Notes: a model not told the origin generated them from the sequence alone. Numbered from the stretch's first letter, positions 39,081-49,070 are shown. The stretch: 64,000 nt of DNA from Dissulfuribacter thermophilus (GCF_001687335.1 NZ_MAGO01000003.1:124001-188000), one strand, 5' to 3'. Program-made: numbers and translations.

Positions 39081-41276
39081 TTAAAGTGTATCTCCTTGAA
39101 CTTCCCATATTTGATGGGAAGGTGTCATAAGGCGAACTGGTTTAAAATATTTGGGATCATATGTATGCCTTAAAAACAATGTATTAAATACAGAATTGGC
39201 AATATTAAAGTCCATAAGCGCTCCAAAACCAGCTGGCATGAATACCTCGAAATCAGCTCCACTCTTGTGTGAATAAACCATTTTTTTTGGCTTTTTGCCT
39301 CCAACTATTATTAATTGTTTTAATAGTATGTTACGTTCATTGTATTTTAAAATACCTTGATCAATATCAATCATAATAGCAGGGCCTACGATCTTATTAT
39401 CTCTAAGTTTCAAATTGTAAAATGCTCTATATACAGGATGAATTCCCTCTCGATTCATTACATCCCATGATCCTAACCAAAACCACCAGTAACTCGTTAC
39501 AGTGAGTCTCCAATCTAAATAAAGGTAAACAGGCCGTCTCTTTTTAGGGAAGAAGAAAGTAAGCCACTTTTCAGGTGAAAGGCCTGCATTGTTCAATAGT
39601 TCCCTGGCCTCATCTGGACCAGAAGCCAATATCTCTTTCATTAATCTTTGTCCCCTGGCTATATCTCCTCCAAGTGCGGAATAGAACTTATGGACTCCAT
39701 TAAATCCGTTTGCCGCATAAAAACACATAAAATTTGCAGCAAGTCTTTGACTATTAGTGGCCAATGGTATGCCGTTATAAGATGATCTCTCTCCACCATG
39801 AATAGTTCCGTCTCCAACGGTTCCACGTCTTGCCCAGTACACAATGGGATAGCCATGATCCCACCATGCCCAGAGAATAGCATCTTTGGGGGTATGTTCA
39901 CCTGCGTATACAAAACCATCAATAAGGTGAGGCGGCTCCTTTGGCCAAAAGGTTTTATTCATATCTTTTAAAAATAATGGCCAGGCTAACAATATCACTA
40001 TAGCAGGTGCCAATAAGGCCATAATTACATTTTTTTCTTTTAACCGCCATAATTCGCAAATAAGAAATCCCAGGCCGAGTGCTGTTACTGGCGCAAGAAA
40101 AATAAGAAATCTTTTTGCAGTAAAGAAAGACAGTGCCGCCAGAATAATAGGTACTGATAAAAAAAGACTATCTTTAGGGCGCTTGTAAAATAACCACAAA
40201 AGACCTGCTACAGATAGGAAAAAAGCTGGTTTATTGCCTGTTGTTTTTAGGACAACTTCGTTAAAACTCGGAATGGCCTGTTCAGAGATAGTAGCTCCAA
40301 TCTCTGGCCAAATACCTGCTACCTTCTTAGTCGTAATATAATGATAAACCCCTAAAACTTGTTTTATGATCCTTATAGGGAGGTCAAAGCCCTGCCAAAA
40401 TAAAATTCCCAAAAGGCCTACCCCTATTACACTTAAAAAAATCATAAGTTCTCGTTTTGTCTTAGATCTATAGAAAAAGATCAAGGCTACAGAAAAAGGG
40501 ACAAATGAAATCACTGTAGTGACTGCAGGAGTGGAATCCCACCAAAGGAGAAAAAGGGCATAAACTGTTAAACCAAGGATAAAATATATGTATCTTTTAT
40601 TTGAATGAGTCTTTGCAAATAGAAGGAAACAATATGTTACCCCAGTGGCCCAAGTGACGTTCATACAGTCAGTATCAAACCAACCCACACTACTCCTATA
40701 AAGATAGTAATGAGAAAGTAGACCAAATAAGGTGGCAGTTAAGGCCATAATCGGGCCACCGTAAAACCGTCCAAGCCCGTATAATGGAATTGCTAATAAG
40801 AGCCCTAGAAACGCAGGAAGTACAGCCCCTATCCAATTGAGTGACCAACCAGTTAGGATAGAAGTGTAGGCACCAATAGTTGAAAGTAATGGAGGGGGCA
40901 TGCGGCGTTTAACACCTGTGGGTACGTCTCTATTATAGTCAACCTTTGTATAAGTACCGTCTACTATATCCTTTGAGAGACTTAGATAGTAATATCCATC
41001 GAAGGTAGTAAGTAGGGGTTCACCTTTATACATGGCAATATTTGGATTTGCTTCCCAATCCCTCAAGTCCTCAAGCCTAACCACAAGGCCTACAATAATT
41101 ATAAGGATTATGGCTAAAGCTTCCTTCCATGTGGCATAGGAAAAAATTCTTTGAAAAAAACCGTTAAAGGACGAGGTGTCTACAGCCCCTGATTGGGCTT
41201 TTGATTCTGAGATCTCAATTTTTGATTCATTGGCATGCTTACCACTTTTTAGTCTTTTATTCCTCTTTTTTGCCAT
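39081..41276 (-). CDS. STT3/PglB/AglB family oligosaccharyltransferase
   Basis: A ~731-residue polytopic protein with about 13 membrane segments and a soluble C-terminal domain. It shows the STT3 catalytic features: an acidic loop early on (TTFDGYYY), DTD in GWFDTDCMNV (~201-203), TISE in external loop 5 (~329-332) and the acceptor-binding WWDHG (~471-475; WWDYG in most homologues). These enzymes transfer an oligosaccharide from a polyprenyl carrier to Asn in N-x-S/T sites. The ATG at 41276, with an AGAGG site, is preferred to 41303. A hydrophilic basic N-terminus precedes the first membrane segment. Confidence 0.9.
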   Translation of the reverse strand: MAKKRNKRLKSGKHANESKIEISESKAQSGAVDTSSFNGFFQRIFSYATWKEALAIILIIIVGLVVRLEDLRDWEANPNIAMYKGEPLLTTFDGYYYLSLSKDIVDGTYTKVDYNRDVPTGVKRRMPPPLLSTIGAYTSILTGWSLNWIGAVLPAFLGLLLAIPLYGLGRFYGGPIMALTATLFGLLSHYYLYRSSVGWFDTDCMNVTWATGVTYCFLLFAKTHSNKRYIYFILGLTVYALFLLWWDSTPAVTTVISFVPFSVALIFFYRSKTKRELMIFLSVIGVGLLGILFWQGFDLPIRIIKQVLGVYHYITTKKVAGIWPEIGATISEQAIPSFNEVVLKTTGNKPAFFLSVAGLLWLFYKRPKDSLFLSVPIILAALSFFTAKRFLIFLAPVTALGLGFLICELWRLKEKNVIMALLAPAIVILLAWPLFLKDMNKTFWPKEPPHLIDGFVYAGEHTPKDAILWAWWDHGYPIVYWARRGTVGDGTIHGGERSSYNGIPLATNSQRLAANFMCFYAANGFNGVHKFYSALGGDIARGQRLMKEILASGPDEARELLNNAGLSPEKWLTFFFPKKRRPVYLYLDWRLTVTSYWWFWLGSWDVMNREGIHPVYRAFYNLKLRDNKIVGPAIMIDIDQGILKYNERNILLKQLIIVGGKKPKKMVYSHKSGADFEVFMPAGFGALMDFNIANSVFNTLFLRHTYDPKYFKPVRLMTPSHQIWEVQGDTL

Positions 41277-41344
41277 GGATTTACCTCTAGATTCTTCCTC
41301 CATCCCAATAATGTTTACAGATGACCTTCACAAAAAACAAAAAA

Positions 41345-41372
41345 ATTTTACACGTTAGTTTAGGTATGTCTA
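41345..41372 (-). promoter_or_regulatory. Candidate promoter of the STT3 gene
   Basis: Read on the minus strand, TAGACA (41372-41367) and TAAAAT (41350-41345) are 16 bases apart, in the 250-base gap between hisD and the STT3 gene. The match is good at five of six positions in each hexamer; nothing else supports it. Confidence 0.4.
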
Positions 41373-41556
41373 GTCCGAAAAAGGAGCCCACAATCTTTTC
41401 CGATCTGGGGATATTCAAGGAGGGGAGTTAGAGGCATCCTATTTTGCCCCTACCCCCTGATAATGCAGATTTATAAAATTGGCCAATATTATTGAGGTGA
41501 TATTCGCGATTTCGTTAAAAACAGAAGAACAGAATTTAAGACAATCTTTAAACTAG

Positions 41557-42855
41557 TTACTCAATCCTTTTCAAAACAGACCGTGCATGGGCTTCAAGGC
41601 CTTCTGCCCTTGCAAGTCTTGCCACATGGGGTCCATCCTTTAAGAGTGCTGAACGGGAATAAGAGATCACGCTAGAGCGTTTTAAAAAGGTATCTACACT
41701 AAGTGCTGATGAAAAACGAGCGGTCCCCATTGTAGGTAATACATGGTTTGGACCTGCTATGTAATCTCCAACGCTTTCCGGGGTATTTGCCCCAAGGAAT
41801 ATGGCCCCCGCATTCTTTATTTGCGTAAGGAGTTCCCATGGTTCTTCTACATAAAGTTCAAGGTGTTCTGGGGCGATTTCATTAGATACCCAAGCTGCTT
41901 CAATCAGGTCGTGGACCAATATTAAGACACCGTTAGATTTCAAAGATTCTCTACAAATCTCTTTCCTGGGAAGGTCCCTAAGTTGTTCTTCAAGACAACT
42001 TTTCACACTAGCCAAAAGGGACTCGTCAGTAGTCACCAAACAGCACATCGCCATAGGATCATGTTCTGCCTGAGAAAGAAGATCTGCTGCTATTAATTCG
42101 GGATTTGCACTCGAATCTGCGATGATTAGGACCTCACTGGGCCCAGCAATCATATCTATCCCAACAAGGCCCGATACAAGCTTCTTTGCAAGGGTAACAA
42201 ATATATTTCCAGGACCAACGATGACATCTACCGGATCAATAGAGTCGCTTCCATATGCGAGGGCAGCAATGGCCCAGGCACTTCCAACCTTATATATTTC
42301 ATCCACCCCTGCGATTTTGGCAGCAACCATGAGGTACGGACTGATACCACCCTTCTCATCAGGCGGGGTAACCATAGCTAACCTTTCCACTCCTGCGATT
42401 TTGGCAGGAATGGCATTCATAAGTACTGTTGAAACGAGAGGAGTTGTACCCCCTTTTCCTCCAGGACAATAAAGGCCAGCAGAGCCCACAGCTCTCACCA
42501 TCTGGCCCATTATGGTTCCATCTTCTCTTGTAATGAACCAAGATTTTGGAAGCTGTTTTTCGTGAAATGCCCTGATATTTTTTGCTGCCAATTTTAGGGT
42601 TTCAACAAATTCAGCCTCGCAGTTGGTTATTGCGGCTTCAATAGCTTCTTCTTCTACTTTTAGCTGTTCAAGAGTAAAACTAGGGCAGTCAAATTCCCTA
42701 GTATATGCTAAAAGGGCCTCATCGCCCCGTTTTTTTACATCCTCTAGGATCTCTTCAACCTTTTTTTCAAGAGAACGATCTGTAACCTGAAAACGCCGGA
42801 CAAGATCTTTAATAAGTTCAATATCTCTACCCTGAGTAAGCTTAATTTCCCTCAT
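41557..42855 (-). CDS. hisD: Histidinol dehydrogenase
   Basis: HisD catalyses the two final NAD-dependent oxidations of histidine synthesis. The 432-residue protein has PGGKGGTTPLVSTVLMNAIPAKIAG, DMIAGPSEVLIIAD, the zinc ligands in LLSQAEHDP and the C-terminal PNHVLPT block. No other his gene is in the window. A 41-base gap with a strong hairpin lies upstream, after htrA. Confidence 0.93.
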   Translation of the reverse strand: MREIKLTQGRDIELIKDLVRRFQVTDRSLEKKVEEILEDVKKRGDEALLAYTREFDCPSFTLEQLKVEEEAIEAAITNCEAEFVETLKLAAKNIRAFHEKQLPKSWFITREDGTIMGQMVRAVGSAGLYCPGGKGGTTPLVSTVLMNAIPAKIAGVERLAMVTPPDEKGGISPYLMVAAKIAGVDEIYKVGSAWAIAALAYGSDSIDPVDVIVGPGNIFVTLAKKLVSGLVGIDMIAGPSEVLIIADSSANPELIAADLLSQAEHDPMAMCCLVTTDESLLASVKSCLEEQLRDLPRKEICRESLKSNGVLILVHDLIEAAWVSNEIAPEHLELYVEEPWELLTQIKNAGAIFLGANTPESVGDYIAGPNHVLPTMGTARFSSALSVDTFLKRSSVISYSRSALLKDGPHVARLARAEGLEAHARSVLKRIE

Positions 42856-42904
42856 ATGTCTTCACCTGTAAGAAGCTATCAAAACGTTTTCATACAAAAT
42901 ACTA

Positions 42905-42944
42905 GCCTCTCATGGCTGGCGCAAGGAGCCAGCACATGAGAGGC
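42905..42944 (-). terminator. Terminator after htrA
   Basis: Outer arms GCCTCTCATG and CATGAGAGGC and inner arms GCTGGC and GCCAGC form a long hairpin. Read on the minus strand it follows the htrA stop and is followed by TAGTATTTTG. On the plus strand it would be followed by a T-run too. Confidence 0.7.
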
Positions 42945-42967
42945 CCTGTTGTCATTTTTTTAGTCCA

Positions 42968-44431
42968 TTACTCAAGCCGAATCACAACGTATCTTGTAAA
43001 TTGCCCATCGGTAAGCCTCAAAAGCACCCTGTGCTTTGACTTACGGAGGGCGTTCATACATTGGGCAACTGTCTTGACTCTGATCCTATTGACCTCCTCA
43101 ATTAAATATCCAGCCCTTATTCCAGCACTTTCAGCCGGACTTCCAGGTTCTACCTCGGACACGAGAACTCCCTGGCCTTCTTTGTATCCGAATTGCTCTG
43201 CTAGCTCTGGAGTGAGATCCTGGAGACTAAGCCCTAATTTCTTTAGGATTCCTTTTCTGACTCCCGCAACAGTAGTCTCCCCTGGTTTTTCGCCAATCTT
43301 AACCACAAGGAGTTTCTTTTCGCCATCTCTCAGCACAAGGAGCCTTACTCTAGTGCCTGGTGGGGTGAGGGCAATCTTATTCCTAAGTTCTCCAGCGTCT
43401 TTCACCTTCTGGCCATTTAACTGAAGTATAATGTCTCCTTGTTTGAGCCCCCCTCGTTTTGCCGGGGAATCCTCTGAAACCTCTGCAACAAGCACGCCCT
43501 CTGGCTTTTCCAAGCCAAAGCTCTTGGCTAGGTCTTCGTCAACCTCCTGGATTACAACCCCTAGCCAACCGCGAACCACCTTGCCCTTCTCTATGAGCTG
43601 TTTCATCACAGCCTTTGCCATATTTATAGGAATGGCAAAACCAATACCCATATATCCGCCACTTCTAGAAAATATGGCTGTGTTCATTCCAATGGCCTCA
43701 CCGCGAATATTTATAAGTGGCCCACCGGAATTTCCAGGATTAATGGCTGCATCGGTCTGAATAAAGTCTTCATAGTCATTTATTCCTATCCGATTCCTGC
43801 CCTTGGCGCTGACCACTCCCACTGTGACAGTCTCGCTTAGGCCAAAGGGATTTCCAACAGCAATGACCCACTCACCTACTTTTACTTTGTCTGAATCCCC
43901 AAGAGGAAGGACTGGAAGATCGTCATCTGCATCAATCTTAATGACTGCGACATCTGACTGTGGATCAGTACCCACAACCTTTGCCTTAAATTCCCTTCCA
44001 TCAAATAGCTTTACCTCAATGAGGTCTGCATCACCTACCACGTGATTATTGGTAAGTATGTAACCCCTCTTATCTACGATAAATCCTGAGCCCTGCCCCC
44101 TTTGCTTAAACTTCCTTTTAGGTTGAGGCCTGTGGTACCTGGGGCCAAAGAATCTTTCAAAAAATGGATCATTAAAGAAATCAAAGGGCTCCATGAAATT
44201 GAATGGACCTTGAGTTCCCCTACTTTCAATAGTTTTCTCCACCTTTATGAAGACTACTGCTGGCCTGGCCTTTTGAACTACCTTTGCAAAGGCCTTTGCC
44301 GTCCTATCAAGTAAAATAATGTCTGGATCAAGAGTCTTTGCAGAAACAGGGGAATAAAAGGCGGATAAAATGAAAATACTCAACAAACAATACAACAATG
44401 CCAAACCCTTATGGGTGTCCCTGTACGCCAT
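42968..44431 (-). CDS. degP: HtrA/DegP family periplasmic serine protease
   Basis: A 487-residue protease with a signal peptide ending near VSA (~31). The catalytic triad is intact: His130 in TNNHVV, Asp160 in SDVAVIKI and Ser235 in NPGNSGGP. Two PDZ domains follow (~260-360 and ~380-480). DegP-type proteins degrade or refold misfolded envelope proteins. A glycine-poor, aromatic, proline-rich loop (~72-108) before the protease domain resembles the LA loop. It serves as an internal reference for the inactive HtrA module fused to UppP. Confidence 0.92.
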   Translation of the reverse strand: MAYRDTHKGLALLYCLLSIFILSAFYSPVSAKTLDPDIILLDRTAKAFAKVVQKARPAVVFIKVEKTIESRGTQGPFNFMEPFDFFNDPFFERFFGPRYHRPQPKRKFKQRGQGSGFIVDKRGYILTNNHVVGDADLIEVKLFDGREFKAKVVGTDPQSDVAVIKIDADDDLPVLPLGDSDKVKVGEWVIAVGNPFGLSETVTVGVVSAKGRNRIGINDYEDFIQTDAAINPGNSGGPLINIRGEAIGMNTAIFSRSGGYMGIGFAIPINMAKAVMKQLIEKGKVVRGWLGVVIQEVDEDLAKSFGLEKPEGVLVAEVSEDSPAKRGGLKQGDIILQLNGQKVKDAGELRNKIALTPPGTRVRLLVLRDGEKKLLVVKIGEKPGETTVAGVRKGILKKLGLSLQDLTPELAEQFGYKEGQGVLVSEVEPGSPAESAGIRAGYLIEEVNRIRVKTVAQCMNALRKSKHRVLLRLTDGQFTRYVVIRLE

Positions 44432-44494
44432 TAGCTAGTTCTCCTCCTTTATTTTTTTATAACTAAGTAGTTACGGCTTCTTCTCTAGTAGCCA

Positions 44495-46432
44495 TCAGTT
44501 CTCATTTAAAACAAGCCTTTTAAATTCTTCTTCACTCATAACTTCCTGCACTAAAAGTTTTTCAGCCACACGCATAAGTGCATCCTTATGATTCTCGACG
44601 ATCTCCCGTGCCCGTTGCTGTTCACTTTCAAGGAGTAGACTCACCTCCTTATCCACCTTAGACATAAGCTCTGGACTCATCTGCCTAATCTGTTCTCCAA
44701 AGCCAGGCATTTTTAAATAAGGAGATGTCTCCCTGGTTAACGCAAGAGGGCCTACTTCTTTACTCATACCAAACCTACACACCATACTCCGTGCAATCTC
44801 CGTAGCCACTTCAAGGTCGTTTTGAGCACCAGAACTCACTTCACCCAACACCACTTCTTCTGCAATCCTTCCACCTAGACTCACACATATCTTGTCTTCT
44901 AACTCACTTTTAGTGAGAAGAAAATGTTCTTCCTCTGGTAACTGCAATGTATATCCAAGGGCTGCCTTGCCCCTTGGTATAATAGAGATCTTCGTAACAG
45001 GCGGGGCATTTGGACAATAGAATGCAACAAGGGCATGGCCCGCCTCGTGATAGGCCACACGCCGCCTTTCCTTTTCACCAAGGCGCCTCGATTTTCTCTC
45101 TGGACCAGCCATGACCTTTTCCACAGCATCTTCAAGGTGAGCCTGCTCAATCACTGTGGCCTCCTGCCTTGCTGCGAGAAGAGCTGCCTCGTTCATCAAA
45201 TTCGCTAGGTCAGCCCCAGAAAATCCTGGTGTCCTAAGAGCAATTTTGCGAAGATCAACGTCTGGAGCCAAGGGTTTTCCTCTGGCATGGACATTTAAGA
45301 TTGCCTCACGTCCCTCAACATCCGGGGCATCCAAAACTACCTGTCTGTCGAATCTCCCTGGTCTCATGAGGGCTGGGTCAAGTACCTCAGGCCTATTTGT
45401 AGCTGCCAGAAGAATTACACCAATATTTGGCTCAAAACCGTCCATCTCAACCAAGAGCTGATTTAGGGTCTGCTCCCGCTCTTCATGACCACCTACGGAA
45501 AATCCTCCAGATCTGAATTTTCCTATGGCATCGATCTCATCTATGAAAATGATACAGGGGGCATTTTGTTTAGCCTGATTAAAAAGATCTCTAACCCTTG
45601 CCGCTCCGACTCCTACAAACATCTCTACAAATTCAGATCCAGAGATACTGTAAAATAGCACCCCTGCCTCTCCTGCAAGGGCCCTTGCAAGCAGGGTCTT
45701 TCCCGTACCAGGTGGTCCCAAAAGCAGAACGCCTTTTGGAATCTGGGCCCCTAATTTTCTGAATTTTTCTGGCTTTTTTAGAAATTCCACTACTTCTTTA
45801 AGCTCTTCTTTTGCCTCGTCACAGCCCGCAACATCATCAAAACGGATACCGGTATCCTTTTCCATTGCAATCTTTGCCTTGGACTTTCCAATGGAAAGGA
45901 GCCCGGCCCCCGGTCTTCCCATAGACCTTATAAGGAAAAACCAAAGTGCCACCCAAAAGAGAATAGGCACAATGGTACTCCAGAATACTTGGCTTATCAG
46001 ACTCTCCTGGACTCCGGTATAATCAACATTGTGCTTATCAAGAAATTCCACGAGTTTTGGATCCTCAACGCGTACTGTCCTAAAAAGAATTATCTGCTTC
46101 TGTCTTCCATATTCATCGCGGAGCCGTTTTACAATTACATCAAGAGATGCCTTGCCATTATCAATGCCTTCCTCAATGCGCCTGATACTGTCTCTAAGGC
46201 GTTCAAGTCCACCGATTGGCCCAGTATAGGCAAGTCCCTTAATCTCATTTTTATTGATCGAGGCGAAAAGGACCCTTTGCTCCTTAACAAGATACTTAAA
46301 CTGGGCATAAGGGATCTCCTTGGTCTGCAAATGGACCATGAGTTGAGGCAAGCCAAGAATAAGGGCAAGGCCAATCAACCAATAAAGGGTGGAGAAGATT
46401 AACTTTCGTTTTTCTTTTGGAATCTTTACCAT
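44495..46432 (-). CDS. ftsH: ATP-dependent zinc metalloprotease FtsH
   Basis: A 645-residue FtsH: two membrane segments (~14-32 and ~150-168), the AAA+ domain with GPPGTGKT (239-246), IIFIDEIDA and the SRH region, and the zinc protease motif HEAGH (462-466). FtsH removes damaged membrane proteins. The periplasmic loop contains an extra helical charged insert (~72-112) that is not usual. It is 10 bases after the foldase gene and near htrA. Confidence 0.92.
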   Translation of the reverse strand: MVKIPKEKRKLIFSTLYWLIGLALILGLPQLMVHLQTKEIPYAQFKYLVKEQRVLFASINKNEIKGLAYTGPIGGLERLRDSIRRIEEGIDNGKASLDVIVKRLRDEYGRQKQIILFRTVRVEDPKLVEFLDKHNVDYTGVQESLISQVFWSTIVPILFWVALWFFLIRSMGRPGAGLLSIGKSKAKIAMEKDTGIRFDDVAGCDEAKEELKEVVEFLKKPEKFRKLGAQIPKGVLLLGPPGTGKTLLARALAGEAGVLFYSISGSEFVEMFVGVGAARVRDLFNQAKQNAPCIIFIDEIDAIGKFRSGGFSVGGHEEREQTLNQLLVEMDGFEPNIGVILLAATNRPEVLDPALMRPGRFDRQVVLDAPDVEGREAILNVHARGKPLAPDVDLRKIALRTPGFSGADLANLMNEAALLAARQEATVIEQAHLEDAVEKVMAGPERKSRRLGEKERRRVAYHEAGHALVAFYCPNAPPVTKISIIPRGKAALGYTLQLPEEEHFLLTKSELEDKICVSLGGRIAEEVVLGEVSSGAQNDLEVATEIARSMVCRFGMSKEVGPLALTRETSPYLKMPGFGEQIRQMSPELMSKVDKEVSLLLESEQQRAREIVENHKDALMRVAEKLLVQEVMSEEEFKRLVLNEN

Positions 46433-46441
46433 CTGAACCCT

Positions 46442-47404
46442 TTAATGTCCTCTTGGCATTCCGTGACCCCCACCATGGAAACCATGGGGACCTCCCATAC
46501 CAGAAGACCTTGGAGGTTCTATCTTGATCTCATCAAGGACCTCTTTATTTATCTTTACACTATATTTCTTTTCTACATCAGCAAGGAGTTTTTCCAACAT
46601 TTCACGCTTCTTTTCCTGAAGAGCCCTTTGCCTTACAAAACTCTTCACATCCTCTAAGGGCTTTACCTGAGCGGCCTTTTTGTCTTCTACCTGGATCAAG
46701 TGCCATCCAAATATGGTCTTTACAGGATCACTTATCACCCCTGGCTCTAAAGAAAAGGCGACCTTCTCAAATTCTGGTACCATTCGACCCTTTCCAAAGT
46801 ATCCAAGCTCGCCTCCCCTGTCCTTAGTGCCAGGATCATCGGAAAACTCCTTTGCAAGCTTTGCAAAATCTTCACCTTTTTCTGCACGAGCCTTTATATC
46901 TAGAGCCTTTTTCTTGGCCTTTTTCCATGCATCTTCATTGGCTCCTGCAGGCACCTTTACGAGGATATGCCTTGCCTTTACCTGTTCCCTTTGGGTGAAT
47001 TGGTCTTTATGCTTTTCATAATATGCCTTAACCTCTTCGTCGCTAATGGTTACCTTATCTTCTATAAATCTTTTAGAAAATTCCTGGGCCAATAGGGCAT
47101 TTTTAAGATCTTCAAGTCTTTTCTTAACTTGTGGATCTTGATCCAACTTCATTTCTCTAGCCTTTAAGGCCATAAGGGTAATCTGGACCCACCGTTCCAA
47201 AAAACTTTCTCTAAATTGCTTATTAGAGGCTATAGCCATCTGAAATTGAGGGGGAAGGGTCTTGACCTGTTTTTCAAAGTCATCCACAGTGAGTTTATAT
47301 GGCCCAACCTGGGCTATAACCTTGTCTGAAACAGACTTTGCTAAGGATGTATTCGCGGCGATGAAGATAGAAAAAATCATGGCAAAAATCATTTTGGTGT
47401 TCAT
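46442..47404 (-). CDS. Parvulin-type peptidyl-prolyl isomerase, PrsA/SurA-like
   Basis: A 320-residue periplasmic foldase with a signal peptide (cleavage after SLAKS region), a SurA-N-like helical region (~25-125) and a PpiC/rotamase domain (~135-235; ARHILVKVPAG, FAKLAKEFSDDPGTKDRGGELGYF). The C-terminus after ~295 is a short Gly/His-rich tail (GGPHGFHGGGHG), which could bind metal. It lies directly upstream of ftsH in an envelope quality-control group. Function as an outer-membrane protein chaperone is inferred. Confidence 0.85.
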   Translation of the reverse strand: MNTKMIFAMIFSIFIAANTSLAKSVSDKVIAQVGPYKLTVDDFEKQVKTLPPQFQMAIASNKQFRESFLERWVQITLMALKAREMKLDQDPQVKKRLEDLKNALLAQEFSKRFIEDKVTISDEEVKAYYEKHKDQFTQREQVKARHILVKVPAGANEDAWKKAKKKALDIKARAEKGEDFAKLAKEFSDDPGTKDRGGELGYFGKGRMVPEFEKVAFSLEPGVISDPVKTIFGWHLIQVEDKKAAQVKPLEDVKSFVRQRALQEKKREMLEKLLADVEKKYSVKINKEVLDEIKIEPPRSSGMGGPHGFHGGGHGMPRGH

Positions 47405-47606
47405 TAAAATTCTCCTTTCTAAACTAATAATTAATCGTTGTTAATGGTTATTAGTAGTTATTCATTGTTATTAATACTCATACCCACAAAACCCAAGAAA
47501 GCTAACTCAACTAGTAATATCCAATGCACCGATAAAAACTGAACAGTGGTAAAAACATCACGAATACTAAATTTCACCGAATAACTACTTAATAACCACC
47601 CAACAA

Positions 47607-48425
47607 CTACAAACAACCCATTATCACTGTCTTCTCAGGATAAACTCCTGGAAGGACAGTGGCATTAGGGGCAACCATGGAATTCATGCCAAGAATTGTC
47701 CCGGGATTTGTCACAGAGTTGCAACCTGTCTGTACTGAATCTCCTAAAATGGCGCCTAGTTTTCTCCTATTTGTTTCGATCCTATCTTCACCGCACTTTA
47801 AGACTATATTTTTTCCATCCAACCTCAAATTAGCAAGCTTAGTACCAGCTCCAAGGTTGACACAATTTCCAAGGATACTATCCCCGATATAGGCGAAATG
47901 ACCAGCCTTTGCGCCATCTAGGAATATAGAATGTTTTACCTCTGTAGTATGACCGACCACACACCCTCTTCCAAAATAACAATCTCCTCTTATGTACGCC
48001 CCTTGACGCACTTCAGTCCTTTCAGCCACAATCGTTGGACCTTTTACAAAGGCTCCTGATTCAATTACGACTCCACGCCTTATTTCAATATCTCTATCAG
48101 CAAAGGTAACACCTGCAGCAATAAAAGATGCCTCCTCAATCAACTCACCATCTACAAAGATCTCGATTTTTCCCTTTGCCCCAATATTCAGCTCATACCC
48201 ATCTGTAAGCCAACCATTAGGTAAGATGACCACGGGAGCTTGAGTAGGAACAAACGGTTTAATAAAATCAGGGACATTAGGCTTTATATGTCCACGGACA
48301 GCATCTTTTAAATTATTTAAGGCATTCCATACAGGATCATTATTTACTAGGAGGTCCGATATAATAGGATCTGCTTCACCTTTGAAAGCAAAAAATACCC
48401 TTGGCTCAAATTCTCTCATAGTCAC
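47607..48425 (-). CDS. GlmU-like left-handed beta-helix protein
   Basis: A 272-residue protein with hexapeptide repeats from ~95 on (IEIRRGVVIESGAFVKGPTIV, VRQGAYIRGDCYFGRGCVVG) and the LbH_G1P_TT_C-like end with GAGTKLANLRLDG, GDSVQTGCNSVTNPGTILG. It matches the C-terminal half of sugar-nucleotide pyrophosphorylases but lacks the N-terminal nucleotidyl-transfer domain, so it is more likely an acyltransferase or a structural relative. It follows the palindromic repeat. Confidence 0.72.
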   Translation of the reverse strand: MTMREFEPRVFFAFKGEADPIISDLLVNNDPVWNALNNLKDAVRGHIKPNVPDFIKPFVPTQAPVVILPNGWLTDGYELNIGAKGKIEIFVDGELIEEASFIAAGVTFADRDIEIRRGVVIESGAFVKGPTIVAERTEVRQGAYIRGDCYFGRGCVVGHTTEVKHSIFLDGAKAGHFAYIGDSILGNCVNLGAGTKLANLRLDGKNIVLKCGEDRIETNRRKLGAILGDSVQTGCNSVTNPGTILGMNSMVAPNATVLPGVYPEKTVIMGCL

Positions 48426-48481
48426 AACCCCTCACAAAACTCAAAATGAGGAGCGGCGCTTACACAGTGGCTTTGTTTTAT

Positions 48482-48734
48482 CTAAATCCTGCAATTGGCG
48501 AGTTTGCCCAAGATGCAAGGCGGAAGGGGCGCAGACGTACTCAGGTACTTCAAGCCCCTGACAACGCAAAGACCCGGGTAAAATCGCCAATCCCAAAGGG
48601 CGGTAAAAGGGGGCAAAAAACACTGCCCTAAAATTCATCGAAAAAGTAAATTCTACAGATGAATTTGTTTTGTGCAACTTGCCATTATAATGTTCAAAAT
48701 TCATTTTTGCCCCTTTTTGCCGTGCAGGATTTAG
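48482..48734. repeat. Nested palindromic repeat element, about 253 bp
   Basis: The element is bounded by perfect 12-base inverted ends, CTAAATCCTGCA (48482-48493) and TGCAGGATTTAG (48723-48734). Inside are two hairpins: ATTGGCGA...TCGCCAAT (48494-48591) with an AGGGGC/GCCCCT stem in its centre, and an 18-base pair of arms at 48601-48618 and 48705-48722 with two mismatches. The right end recurs at 53985-54017. It carries no gene and looks like a MITE or large hairpin repeat. Confidence 0.75.
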
Positions 48735-48740
48735 GTTTTA

Positions 48741-48992
48741 TTATTCCTGATCCTCAATAGCATCCCTTAAAAGACGAATGGCAATTTCAATATCATACAG
48801 GTGTGCGGGAATGTTAAATTTTTTTGCTTCTAGTATTGCTGAATAAGGCACCCACCCATGCTCATCCCAAAGAGACGGATCATCATCGTCAAAAGGCCTA
48901 AATTCCACCTCTTCAGGGGTAAGTCTTACGTACATTTTTAATTTTTTATTCCCCAGAACAGGATAATAAAAAAGCCCCTTTTCGTCTTGCAC
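48741..48992 (-). CDS. Hypothetical protein, 83 residues
   Basis: An acidic 83-residue protein without membrane segments or recognised domain. FRPFDDDDPSLWDEHGWVPYSAI is its most distinctive part. The GTG start has an excellent ribosome site (AAAGGAG, 6 bases ahead), and codon use looks normal, so it should be real. It is divergent to the diguanylate cyclase gene. Function unknown. Confidence 0.65.
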   Translation of the reverse strand: MQDEKGLFYYPVLGNKKLKMYVRLTPEEVEFRPFDDDDPSLWDEHGWVPYSAILEAKKFNIPAHLYDIEIAIRLLRDAIEDQE

Positions 48993-49070
48993 TGTTTACT
49001 CCTTTAAAAAGGAATGATAAATGAAACATTGTATAATGCAAGTATAAACTGAGGATCAGGCTTGTAAACA

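Noticed and set aside
41373-41556. Possible riboswitch upstream of the STT3 gene
   Set aside because: Paired segments exist (GGGG and CCCC runs) but match no riboswitch consensus I recognise.
42912-43424. 170-codon plus-strand frame opposite htrA
   Set aside because: The htrA reading frame carries the intact protease motifs; the opposite frame has a low-complexity Ser/Leu/Pro composition typical of shadows.
47405-47606. Possible CRISPR-like or tandem array near the foldase gene
   Set aside because: Repeats such as AACTACTAATAACC are short, irregular and lack uniform spacers; treated as low-complexity intergenic sequence.
48441-48704. Minus-strand frame of 87 codons in the palindromic repeat
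   Set aside because: It spans hairpin arms and has no ribosome site; composition follows the repeat.
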